Origin: Paraburkholderia piptadeniae
Lineage (GTDB): Bacteria > Pseudomonadota > Gammaproteobacteria > Burkholderiales > Burkholderiaceae
Length of the DNA stretch: 64,000 bases
Direction of reading: 5' to 3'
Assembly: GCF_900007165.1 (NCBI RefSeq)
Contig: NZ_CYGY02000026.1
Span: 1-64,000 of the forward strand
In this document: positions 44,524 to 52,030 of the stretch, in pieces
Position numbering within the stretch: the stretch's first letter is position 1
Layout of the letters: the number at the start of each line of letters is the position of its first letter
Notes under the pieces: generated by a model
Told to the model about the DNA's origin: nothing
Seen by the model: only the letters and a program-made list of their open reading frames with translations
Databases searched by the model: none
Program-made: the position numbers and the translations under genes

Positions 44524-45080
44524 AGCGCCTGCCCATTCACCTGATGTTCGGCGCGGCGACGCTGTGCTGCGCGGCCGTCGCCGGATACAACGCGGTGCGC
44601 CTGCTGCATGTGGCCGGCGCGAATCGCGAGATCGCCGCGATCTCCACGCAGCCGCCGAGCCAGTGGAGCAAGACAGCCGCGAATCAGCAAGACCCGGCCG
44701 TGCGGCTCGCGCAAGCCGTCGCACTCGCGCGCGCGGGCCAGCATGCCGAAGCGGGCAAGCTCTACTACGATCTCGGGCGGCTCGCGCAATCTAGCGAGAC
44801 GGGCCGCATCGCACTCTACGATCTCGCCAACATGTATCTGCGCGAAGCCGCGGGCGACGACGCGCAAGGGCCCGTGCGCTCGCCGCCGATGCTCGAAAGC
44901 GCGAAGGCGCGCTATCGCGAAGTGCTGCGCCTCGACCCCGGCGACTGGGACGCGCGCTACAACCTCGAACGCGCGCTGCGTCTTGCGCCGGAAGCTCAAG
45001 ACACCGCCGACGACGAGAAGGACATCAAGGAGCAGCACAACATCAACGTGCGCGGCGCGGCGCCGGAGGAACTGCCGTGA
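44520..45080 (+). CDS. Membrane-anchored TPR-like protein in the MxaK position
   Basis: A 186-residue protein starting at GTG 44520 (GTGA overlap). One N-terminal membrane helix (LMFGAATLCCAAVAGYNAVRLL) precedes a helical-repeat domain with TPR-like spacing (DPAVRLAQAVALARAGQHAEAGKLYYDLGRLAQ, ALYDLANMYL and YREVLRLDPGDWDARYNLERAL). The tail is charged. Position five and size match MxaK of methylotrophs, whose exact function is unknown. It lies between the two VWA proteins and overlaps both neighbours by four bases. Confidence 0.78.
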   Translation: MKRLPIHLMFGAATLCCAAVAGYNAVRLLHVAGANREIAAISTQPPSQWSKTAANQQDPAVRLAQAVALARAGQHAEAGKLYYDLGRLAQSSETGRIALYDLANMYLREAAGDDAQGPVRSPPMLESAKARYREVLRLDPGDWDARYNLERALRLAPEAQDTADDEKDIKEQHNINVRGAAPEELP

Positions 45081-46051
45081 AGGCGCCGCGACGCACATCG
45101 CTGCCGCATCTGGGGCGCCGCTGGTGGCAGCTTCCGCTGGCGTCGCTGCTGCTCGCCGCCGCCGTGTGGATGCCGCCCGTGCAGTTCACGCGCCCCATCT
45201 TCCGATACGTCGTCACGTTCGACATCACGCAGAGCATGGATGTCGAGGACGTCTCGATGGGCGGCAAGCCGGTCAGCCGTCTCGACTTCGCGCGCGCCGC
45301 GATGAGCGATGCGTTGCAGCACTTGCCATGCGGATCGGAGATCGGCTGGAGCGTGTTCTCGAATCAGCGCTCGCTGCTGTTGCTCGCGCCCGTCGAGGTT
45401 TGCAGCAACTATGACGCGCTGCTGTCCTCGCTCGATCAGATCACGGGCAAGATGCGTTGGGTGAATAGCAGCGTGATCGCGCAAGGCGGCCTCTATTCGG
45501 CGATACGCGCGGCTGCGGAGCTGGGCCACAACACCGATATCGTCTTCGTCACCGATGGCCAGGAAGCGCCCCCTGTCGCGCCGAACGAGACGAGCGTGCG
45601 CGATATTCCTCAAGGACTCGTGCATGGATGGCTGGTCGGCGTCGGCGGCGATCAGCCGGCGCCGATACCGAAGACGAACGCCGACGGCGTGCGCACCGGC
45701 TTCTGGCGCGCGGACGAAGTGCGCCAGGTACAGCCGACGCCCGACGCGCCCGCCACGGCCGAGAGCCACGAAGAACTGTCGGAGCTTCGGGAGACGTATC
45801 TCGAAGCCGTCGCCGGGCATCTCGGCTTCGGCTACAAGCGGCTGGTCGCTGCCGATTCGCTGCGCGCGCCGCTGACCGACGCGCGGTTCGCGCATCCGAC
45901 GCCCGTCGCGACCAATGTCCGCTGGTGTCCCGCGCTGCTTGCACTCGTGCTGCTCGTCTGGCGCTTTCTGCCCGCGAGGCGGATCGTGCGCAAGCCCAAG
46001 ACCGCGAACGCGGCCGCGATTCCCGCTCATGGCGCGATGAGTCGACTTTGA
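45077..46051 (+). CDS. Membrane VWA-domain protein, MxaL-like
   Basis: A 324-residue protein beginning at GTG 45077. Flanking membrane helices (LPLASLLLAAAVWM and CPALLALVLLVWRFLP) enclose a periplasmic VWA domain. Its metal site is D49-ITQSM, a DxTxS variant of DxSxS, followed by TDIVFVTDGQEAPP and a cysteine pair (LPCGSEIGWSVF, VEVCSNYDALL). MxaL of methylotrophs has the same layout. It ends the six-gene chain; a 360-base gap with a tandem repeat separates it from aauB on the same strand. Confidence 0.82.
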   Translation: MKAPRRTSLPHLGRRWWQLPLASLLLAAAVWMPPVQFTRPIFRYVVTFDITQSMDVEDVSMGGKPVSRLDFARAAMSDALQHLPCGSEIGWSVFSNQRSLLLLAPVEVCSNYDALLSSLDQITGKMRWVNSSVIAQGGLYSAIRAAAELGHNTDIVFVTDGQEAPPVAPNETSVRDIPQGLVHGWLVGVGGDQPAPIPKTNADGVRTGFWRADEVRQVQPTPDAPATAESHEELSELRETYLEAVAGHLGFGYKRLVAADSLRAPLTDARFAHPTPVATNVRWCPALLALVLLVWRFLPARRIVRKPKTANAAAIPAHGAMSRL

Positions 46052-46064
46052 GTTGCGGCCGTTC

Positions 46065-46124
46065 GCGCCGACGAAAGCGCCGACGAAAGCGCCGACGAAA
46101 GCGTCAACGAAAGCGCCGACGATC
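46065..46124. repeat. Five tandem 12-bp repeats between the mxa-like and aau operons
   Basis: The unit GCGCCGACGAAA is present three times exactly, then once as GCGTCAACGAAA and once as GCGCCGACGATC. It starts 13 bases after the MxaL-like stop. The rest of the gap to 46411 shows no gene and should hold the aauB promoter. Confidence 0.88.
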
Positions 46125-46411
46125 CGAACCGCGACAGCACGATCTCGCCTTCGCTCGGCGGCGATACGGCGATGTGACCGTGACGCGTGACCGTCGAGGG
46201 CATTAGGCTTGCCGCTGGTGACAAACCACTCGTGACAAACCCTTACCCCCGACGAATCCACCGAACGCAAGCCAACACACGCCCTACATCTCTTTCAGCA
46301 AGACTACCAATATCCCAAATCGGCACGCACGCATTGCCGGTTTCGGCACTGGCCTGATTTTTCGTCGATCTAAAGTCGCCTCACACATCGTGAATCATCA
46401 CTGGAGGCGAC

Positions 46412-47569
46412 ATGAGAACAAGGCGACGAACCGCGTGCATCGCGGCGACGCTGTCATTCGCGGCTGCATGCATCGGCAGCGCGCACGCAATCGAAAAGCC
46501 CGAAGAGCTGACCGTGCAGAAGCTGCCGCCGTGGCATCCGCACGAAGTATTCGTCGTCGATATTTCGATGCCGTCGATGACGGATGCGCGCGTCTATCTG
46601 TACGACGCCGACGCAAAGAAGCTGCTCGGCCAGATCGACGCAGGCTTTGCGCCGGGCTTTGCGATTTCGCCCGATCACAAGACGAGCTTCGTTTCGACGA
46701 CCTATTTCGCGCGCGGCTCGCACGGCGAGCGCACCGACGTCGTCGAGCTGACCGACAACGCGACGCTCGATCACGCAGGCGAAATCGTGATTCCGCCGAA
46801 GCACGGCCAGCACATTCCGACGCCGTACAACACCACGTTCAGCGCGGACGGTAAGCGCCTTTACGTGTCGAACATCACGCCCGCCGCTTCCGTGACGGTG
46901 ATCGACGTGGCATCGAAGAAGGTGCTGTCGGAGATCGACATGGCGGCATGCGTGCTCGCGTATCCGTCGGGCAACGACCGCTTCACGGGGCTATGCGAAA
47001 GCGGCAAGGCGCTGACCGTCACGCTCGATGTGAACGGCAAGGAAGCGAAGCGCACGATGTCCGATGCGTTCATCGACGTCGACAAGGACCCAGCCTTTAT
47101 CAACGCGTCGCCGTATCAGGGCGGCTATCTGTTCACGACTTTTCACGGCATGGTGCGCTCGGCGGATTTCCACGGCGACAAGCCCGTGTTCGGCAAGCCG
47201 TGGTCGCTGCTGACAGACGCGGAGCGCACCGAAGGCTGGCGTCCGGTCGGCATGCAGCAGACGGCCGTGCAGGCGAAGCTGCATCGCTATTACATCGCGA
47301 TGCACAAGGGCGAAGAAGGCTCGCACAAGGATCCCGGCACGGAAATCTGGGTGTACGACCTGCAGACGAAGAAGCGCATCGCGCGCTGGGATCTGTCGCA
47401 GCAGAAGATCGACCCGCTCGCGTCGATCCAGGTCAGCGACGACGACAAGCCGCTCTTCTACGGCATCACGGGCACGTCGGATCTCGTCGTGATGGATGCG
47501 CGCACGGGCAAGCTGCGCAACGTCGAAAAGCAGATCGGCAATACGTCGACGCTGCTCGTCAATCCGTGA
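46412..47569 (+). CDS. aauB: Aralkylamine (aromatic amine) dehydrogenase heavy chain
   Basis: A 385-residue periplasmic protein with a signal peptide (RRRTACIAATLSFAAACIGSAHA) and a seven-bladed-propeller repeat sequence. Visible blocks are PPWHPHEVFVVDISMPSMTDARVYLYDADAKKLLGQIDAGF, FSADGKRLYVSNITPAASVTVIDVASKKVL and YRIM-like strands ending NVEKQIGNTSTLLVNP. This is the heavy chain of TTQ amine dehydrogenases. The aromatic type is chosen because the paired light chain matches that type. ATG 46412 follows GGAGG with five bases between. It leads an operon B-E-D-A in the order shared by aau and mau clusters. Confidence 0.9.
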   Translation: MRTRRRTACIAATLSFAAACIGSAHAIEKPEELTVQKLPPWHPHEVFVVDISMPSMTDARVYLYDADAKKLLGQIDAGFAPGFAISPDHKTSFVSTTYFARGSHGERTDVVELTDNATLDHAGEIVIPPKHGQHIPTPYNTTFSADGKRLYVSNITPAASVTVIDVASKKVLSEIDMAACVLAYPSGNDRFTGLCESGKALTVTLDVNGKEAKRTMSDAFIDVDKDPAFINASPYQGGYLFTTFHGMVRSADFHGDKPVFGKPWSLLTDAERTEGWRPVGMQQTAVQAKLHRYYIAMHKGEEGSHKDPGTEIWVYDLQTKKRIARWDLSQQKIDPLASIQVSDDDKPLFYGITGTSDLVVMDARTGKLRNVEKQIGNTSTLLVNP

Positions 47570-47576
47570 GGCCGCG

Positions 47577-48143
47577 ATGATGATCGATCCTGTACTTGCG
47601 ACGGGCGCGCAAGCCAGCACGGCGATTGTCGTGCTGCTCGGCGCCGTCGCCAAATGGCGGCGCCCCGCCGTGTTCCGTCAGGCGCTCGCCGGTTATCGAC
47701 TGTTGCCCGATGCGTTGACGGCGCCCGCCGCGTTCGTCATCGCGGCCACGGAAACGGCCGGCGCCGCCGCGCTGCTGTTCCCCGATACGCGCATGTTCGG
47801 CGCCATCGCGCTCACTGCGCTGTTGCTCGTGTTCGCAGCGGGCCTCGCGTTCAACATCGCGCGCGGCCACACCGATATCGACTGCGGCTGCTCGGGCTTC
47901 GCCGCAACGCGAGCCGCAACGCAAGGGAACGCGCCGCGCGGCATCGGCTGGTTTCATGTCGCGCGCGCATTGTTGCTCGCGGCACTCGCCGCCACCGCAT
48001 TCATCGAGCCCGCCGCGCGTTCGATCGTGTGGTTCGACTACCTGACGCTTTTCTTCGCCGTGCTGCTGATCGTCTGCGCACTGCTTACTTTCGATGTGCT
48101 GCTCGCCAACGTGCCGCGCCTCTCTCATTTGAGGAATTCATGA
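47577..48143 (+). CDS. aauE: Amine dehydrogenase accessory membrane protein AauE/MauE
   Basis: A 188-residue inner-membrane protein of the MauE/DoxX-like group, with four or five helices and a central CxC-type pair in GHTDIDCGCSGFA. MauE is needed, with MauD, for correct disulfide formation in the cysteine-rich light chain and for its stability. Two ATGs (47577 and 47580) follow GAGG. Its stop overlaps the aauD start as ATGA. Spacing to aauB is only seven bases. Confidence 0.88.
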   Translation: MMIDPVLATGAQASTAIVVLLGAVAKWRRPAVFRQALAGYRLLPDALTAPAAFVIAATETAGAAALLFPDTRMFGAIALTALLLVFAAGLAFNIARGHTDIDCGCSGFAATRAATQGNAPRGIGWFHVARALLLAALAATAFIEPAARSIVWFDYLTLFFAVLLIVCALLTFDVLLANVPRLSHLRNS

Positions 48144-48766
48144 TGCAAACCGCTCTCACCGTTTCCACCGCGCTGTTGTGGATCGCCGTTCTCGCGCTCG
48201 GCGCGATCTGTCTTGCTCTCGTTCGCCAGGTCGGCATTCTGTACGAACGCATCATGCCCACAGGCGCGCTGATGATCGACAAAGGGCCCGCCGTCGGCGC
48301 GATCGCACCGACGTTCGAACTCTCCGACATTCGCGGCTCGCAAGTGAAAGTGGGCGGCATCGATGCACAGGGCAAGGCCACGCTGCTCTTCTTCCTGTCG
48401 CCGACGTGCCCCGTCTGCAAGAAGCTGCTGCCTTTGCTGCCGTCGCTGCAGGCCAGCGAAGCGACGCCCGTCAACATCGTGCTCGCAAGCGACGGCGATC
48501 TCGCCGAACACACGCGCTTCGCGCGGAAGCACAACCTCGAGCGCTTCCCGTATGTGCTGTCGCAAGAACTTGGCATGGCGTATCAGATCGGCAAGCTGCC
48601 GTATGCCGTCCTGCTCGATGAAAGCGGCAAGGTGCGTTCGAAGGGTCTCGTCAACACACGCGAGCATCTGGAAAGCCTGTTCGAAGCGAAGGAGCGCGGT
48701 GTCGCGTCGCTGCAGGAGTTCGTGCACGGCGACCATCGCCACGGCCAGCACGCACAGCACGTGTGA
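48140..48766 (+). CDS. aauD: Thioredoxin-like disulfide maturation protein AauD/MauD
   Basis: A 208-residue membrane-anchored thioredoxin-fold protein. An N-terminal helix (ALTVSTALLWIAVLALGAICLALV) is followed by KGPAVGAIAPTFELSDI and the redox site C90-PVC93 in FFLSPTCPVCKKLLPLL, then LPYAVLLDESGKV with the cis-Pro region. MauD helps form the many disulfides of the quinone-bearing light chain in the periplasm. The C-terminus is histidine-rich. ATG 48140 follows GAGG and overlaps the aauE stop. Confidence 0.92.
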   Translation: MMQTALTVSTALLWIAVLALGAICLALVRQVGILYERIMPTGALMIDKGPAVGAIAPTFELSDIRGSQVKVGGIDAQGKATLLFFLSPTCPVCKKLLPLLPSLQASEATPVNIVLASDGDLAEHTRFARKHNLERFPYVLSQELGMAYQIGKLPYAVLLDESGKVRSKGLVNTREHLESLFEAKERGVASLQEFVHGDHRHGQHAQHV

Positions 48767-48805
48767 TGCGCCGAATCTTCTTTCAACCTGAGCGGAGAAC
48801 AACAT

Positions 48806-49351
48806 ATGGGCGTTTTTGATTCATGGTTCGAGAAGTCGGCGCGCGGCGTCGCGCAGCGCAGTTCGCGGCGCAGTGCGATGGCGAAGCTCGGCAAGGTGCT
48901 GGTCGGCTCGGCGATGCTGCCGCTCTTGCCCGTCGATCGCACCGCGTATGCGGCCGATGCGGCGTCGTCGGCGTCGGGCGCATCGGGAGCCGCAGCATCG
49001 GGTGCGAGCGACGACCCTATGAGCTGCGACTACTGGAAGTACTGCGCAATCGACGGCTGGCTGTGCAGCTGCTGCGGCGGCACGTCGAGCAGTTGCCCGC
49101 CAGGCACGACGCCTTCGCCGATCACGTGGATCGGCACCTGCCGCAATCCGCACGACGGCTCCGACTACATCGTTTCGTACAACGACTGCTGCGGCAAGAC
49201 TTCGTGCGGCAAGTGCTTCTGCAATCGCAACGAGCGCGAGAGGCCGCTCTACAAGCTGTCGCTCGACAACGACATCAACTGGTGCATGGCGAACGGCAAT
49301 TCGAACTATCACTGTTCGGTTTCGGTCCTGCTGGGAGCAGCAAAGCAATGA
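48806..49351 (+). CDS. aauA: Aralkylamine dehydrogenase light chain, TTQ-bearing
   Basis: A 181-residue precursor with a long twin-arginine-type signal (SRRSAMAKLGKVLVGSAMLP) and 14 cysteines in the mature part. Trp108 (in SPITWIGTC) and Trp159 (in DNDINWCMAN) fit the two tryptophans of tryptophan tryptophylquinone, and Asp127 (SYNDCCGK) fits the catalytic base. The numbers are one less than Trp109, Trp160 and Asp128 of the Alcaligenes faecalis enzyme. IGTCRNPHDGSDY and WCMANGNS resemble the aromatic amine enzyme rather than methylamine dehydrogenase. Ser171 replaces the usual Thr after HC. It oxidises aralkylamines such as phenylethylamine or tyramine to aldehydes in the periplasm. Confidence 0.95.
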   Translation: MGVFDSWFEKSARGVAQRSSRRSAMAKLGKVLVGSAMLPLLPVDRTAYAADAASSASGASGAAASGASDDPMSCDYWKYCAIDGWLCSCCGGTSSSCPPGTTPSPITWIGTCRNPHDGSDYIVSYNDCCGKTSCGKCFCNRNERERPLYKLSLDNDINWCMANGNSNYHCSVSVLLGAAKQ

Positions 49352-49848
49352 ACGCAAATCACGCTGGAAAAATCGCAGCCGCGTGCATCGCGGCGGCTGC
49401 ATCGTTTGCGACGGCGGGCATCGCGCACGCGCAACAGGCCGCGCATTACCCTGCGGGCAAGAGCATGTTCGACGCGCAATGCGCCGTTTGCCATCAGGCG
49501 GGCGGCAAGGGTCAGGACGGACTCGCGCCGCCGCTCACCGAATATCCGGGCAAGTACTCGACGACGGCGCAAGGGCGCGCGCAACTGACATCGACGGTGG
49601 TGCACGGCATGTTCGGCGAGATCCAGGTACGCGACAAGAGCTACAACTTCAAGATGCCGAGCTTCGCGAGCGCAAGCGATGAGGACCTGGCTCAGGTGCT
49701 GAACTACGTCGTGTTCGATCTGAACGCACAGCACCGCGACGCAAAGCCTTTCACGGCCGCCGACATCAAGGCGGCCCGCGCGCAGACGATGGACAGCGCA
49801 GCCGTTCACGCGCAACGCGCCGTCGTCACGAAGGGACTCGGCCTATGA
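49348..49848 (+). CDS. Periplasmic monohaem cytochrome c
   Basis: A 166-residue cytochrome with a signal peptide (AGKIAAACIAAAASFATAGIAHA). The haem site is Cys45-AVC48-His49, and a likely axial methionine is Met103 in NFKMPSFAS. The helix DEDLAQVLNYVVFDL is the usual C-terminal haem-contact helix. ATG 49348 overlaps the aauA stop (ATGA). Position directly behind the light chain points to it as electron acceptor of the amine dehydrogenase, in place of a blue copper protein, for which no gene is visible. Confidence 0.9.
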   Translation: MNANHAGKIAAACIAAAASFATAGIAHAQQAAHYPAGKSMFDAQCAVCHQAGGKGQDGLAPPLTEYPGKYSTTAQGRAQLTSTVVHGMFGEIQVRDKSYNFKMPSFASASDEDLAQVLNYVVFDLNAQHRDAKPFTAADIKAARAQTMDSAAVHAQRAVVTKGLGL

Positions 49849-50447
49849 ACGTCGTCCGCGTGCCTCGTGCCCGTCAGCGTGTGCACGTGCCGCCGCTCAT
49901 GCAACAGCGCATGCAACCGTACCCGCAACGGCACACGCAAAAGCGCGCACGGGCTGCTTCGGCGGGCGCACCGTGGATCGTCGCCGCGCGCCGCGTGTCG
50001 ATGCTGCTGCTTGCATGCGTCGCGACGCTCGCGCCGCCGTCGTCCGCAAACGCGCAGAGCAAAGCCGATGCCGCGCTCGCGCAACAGCATTGGGTGCTCA
50101 ACTGCATGGGCTGTCACACGGCGACGGGCGGCGGCATCCCGGGCAAGGTGCCACCGCTCGCGAATTCGCTCGGCTACTTCGAACATCTGCCCGCAGGCCG
50201 CGAATACGTGATGCGCGTGCCGGGCGCATCGAACTCGGCGCTCTCCGATCAGGAACTCGCCGACGTGCTGAACTGGCTGCTCACGACGATGAACCGCGAC
50301 GCGCTGCCGAACGACTTCAAGCCCTATACGGCCGATGAAATCACGGCGCACCGCCGCCCTGCTTTCTCCGATGTCGCAACCGTGCGCGCACGTTTGATCC
50401 GCGATCTGCACGAGCGCGGCATCACGGGCGTCGCGGACCGCTACTGA
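49845..50447 (+). CDS. Second c-type cytochrome of the aau operon
   Basis: A 200-residue protein. A long arginine-rich stretch of about 50 residues precedes a hydrophobic signal (VSMLLLACVATLAPPSSANA). The haem site is Cys87-MGC90-His91 in LNCMGCHTATGGG. Met123 in EYVMRVPGAS is a possible sixth ligand, and SDQELADVLNWLLTTM is the C-terminal helix. ATG 49845 overlaps the previous stop; the true start may be internal because the basic extension is unusual. It could pass electrons on to the terminal oxidase, or take part in maturation of the cofactor. Confidence 0.85.
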   Translation: MNVVRVPRARQRVHVPPLMQQRMQPYPQRHTQKRARAASAGAPWIVAARRVSMLLLACVATLAPPSSANAQSKADAALAQQHWVLNCMGCHTATGGGIPGKVPPLANSLGYFEHLPAGREYVMRVPGASNSALSDQELADVLNWLLTTMNRDALPNDFKPYTADEITAHRRPAFSDVATVRARLIRDLHERGITGVADRY

Positions 50448-50471
50448 ACCTCTTCAATCAAGGAAACGGAC

Positions 50472-51977
50472 ATGGAGACGAATCACACCTTTGCGCTGCT
50501 CGACTCGACGCAAGCGTTCCTCGCGAAGCCGAAGAAGATGCTGATCGGCGGCGAGTGGACGGATGCCTCGTCGGGCCGCACGATCGACGTCGTGAATCCC
50601 GCCGACGGCAGCGTGCTCACGCGCGTGCCCGAAGCGAACGAACACGACGTGCAGCAGGCCATCGCCGCCGCGCGCCGCGCGTTCGACGCGGGCCCGTGGC
50701 GCACGATGAAGACCACCGACCGCGAACGTCTGCTGCTCAAACTCGCCGATCTCGTCGAAGCGAACGCGCGCGAGCTCGCCGAAATCGAATCGCTCGACAA
50801 CGGCAAGCCGGTGATGGTCGCGCTTGGGCTCGATGTGTCGATGGCCGCGCAGTGCTTCCGCTATATGGCGGGCTGGGCGACGAAGATCGAAGGCAACGTG
50901 ATGGATGCGGGCCTGCCGTACATGCCGAATAGCGAAGTGTTCGCGTACACACGCAAGGAACCCGTCGGCGTGGTCGGCGCGATCATTCCGTGGAATTTCC
51001 CGCTGCTGATGGCCGCATGGAAGCTCGCCCCCGCGCTCGCGACGGGTTGCACCGTCGTGCTGAAGCCCGCTGAAGACACGCCGCTCACCGCGCTGCGCCT
51101 CGGCGAACTGATCGTCGAAGCGGGTTATCCGCAAGGCGTCGTCAATATCGTCACCGGCTACGGCCACACGACAGGCGCTGCGCTGTCGCGCGATCCGCGC
51201 ATCGACAAGATCGCGTTCACAGGCTCGACGCAGACGGGCAAGCTGATCGGCCACGCGGCGCTCGACAACATGACGCGCATGTCGCTGGAACTGGGCGGCA
51301 AGTCGCCTGTGATCGTGCTGCCCGATGTCGATATCGACAAGGCCGCGCAAGGCGTCGCCAACGCGATCTTCTTCAACCAGGGCCAGGTGTGCACGGCAGG
51401 CTCGCGCGTCTATATCCACGGCAAGGTATTCGACAAGGTGATCGACGGCGTCGCGCAGATCGCGAAGAACCTGAAGATCGGCGCGGGCATGGACCCGTCG
51501 ACGCAGATCGGCCCGCTCGTGTCCGCGAAGCAGCGCGAGCGCGTATGCGGCTATCTCGACTCGGGCTTCGCGGAAGGCGCGCGCGCCGTCGCGGGCGGCA
51601 AGGCGATCGACAAGCCGGGCTTCTTCGTCGAGCCGACCGTGATGGTCGATACGAATCACTCGATGCGCGTCGTGCGCGAAGAGATCTTCGGGCCGGTGCT
51701 GGTCGCGATGCCCTTCGACGATATCGACAGCGCCGTGCAGCTCGCCAACGACACGCCGTATGGTCTGGGCGCAAGCATCTGGTCGAACGATCTGTCCGCG
51801 ATTCACAAGCTGATTCCGCGCATTGCGGCGGGCACCGTGTGGGTCAACTGCCACTCGCTGCTCGACAACGCGATGCCGTTCGGCGGCATGAAGCAATCGG
51901 GCTTCGGCCGCGAGCTGGGCCGCGCCGTCATCGATCAGTACACGGAAAGCAAGTCGGTGATGATCAATTACGCGTAA
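50472..51977 (+). CDS. NAD-dependent aldehyde dehydrogenase, phenylacetaldehyde-type
   Basis: A 501-residue aldehyde dehydrogenase of normal length. Catalytic Cys307 lies in NQGQVCTAGSR, Glu273 in SLELGGKSPV, and Asn175 in IIPWNFPLLM; the coenzyme loop FTGSTQTG is intact. ATG 50472 follows AAGGAAACGG. Its place 24 bases behind the amine dehydrogenase and cytochrome genes indicates it oxidises the arylacetaldehyde product to the acid in the cytoplasm. Betaine- or other aldehyde-type specificity cannot be excluded from sequence alone. Confidence 0.9.
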   Translation: METNHTFALLDSTQAFLAKPKKMLIGGEWTDASSGRTIDVVNPADGSVLTRVPEANEHDVQQAIAAARRAFDAGPWRTMKTTDRERLLLKLADLVEANARELAEIESLDNGKPVMVALGLDVSMAAQCFRYMAGWATKIEGNVMDAGLPYMPNSEVFAYTRKEPVGVVGAIIPWNFPLLMAAWKLAPALATGCTVVLKPAEDTPLTALRLGELIVEAGYPQGVVNIVTGYGHTTGAALSRDPRIDKIAFTGSTQTGKLIGHAALDNMTRMSLELGGKSPVIVLPDVDIDKAAQGVANAIFFNQGQVCTAGSRVYIHGKVFDKVIDGVAQIAKNLKIGAGMDPSTQIGPLVSAKQRERVCGYLDSGFAEGARAVAGGKAIDKPGFFVEPTVMVDTNHSMRVVREEIFGPVLVAMPFDDIDSAVQLANDTPYGLGASIWSNDLSAIHKLIPRIAAGTVWVNCHSLLDNAMPFGGMKQSGFGRELGRAVIDQYTESKSVMINYA

Positions 51978-52030
51978 GCGCCCGCGTCACGCGATTGCAA
52001 CGACAAAGGCAAGTACAAAGGGGAAGAGAC

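Noticed and set aside
40666-46051. Reading the six-gene cluster as evidence of methanol growth
   Set aside because: No methanol dehydrogenase, cytochrome cL or PQQ synthesis gene is in the window; only the maturation-type genes are.
44996-46270. Minus-strand frame with a repeated VGAF peptide
   Set aside because: The repeat is just the translation of the 12-bp DNA repeat, and the rest is antisense to the MxaL-like gene.
46330-46411. Sigma-54 promoter before aauB (GGCAC ... TTGC)
   Set aside because: The GG and GC elements are 12 rather than 10 bases apart, outside the tight spacing sigma-54 needs.
46412-49351. Calling the quinoprotein methylamine dehydrogenase
   Set aside because: The light chain has SPITWIGTCRNPHDG and WCMANGNS, close to the aromatic amine enzyme, and an arylacetaldehyde-type dehydrogenase follows.
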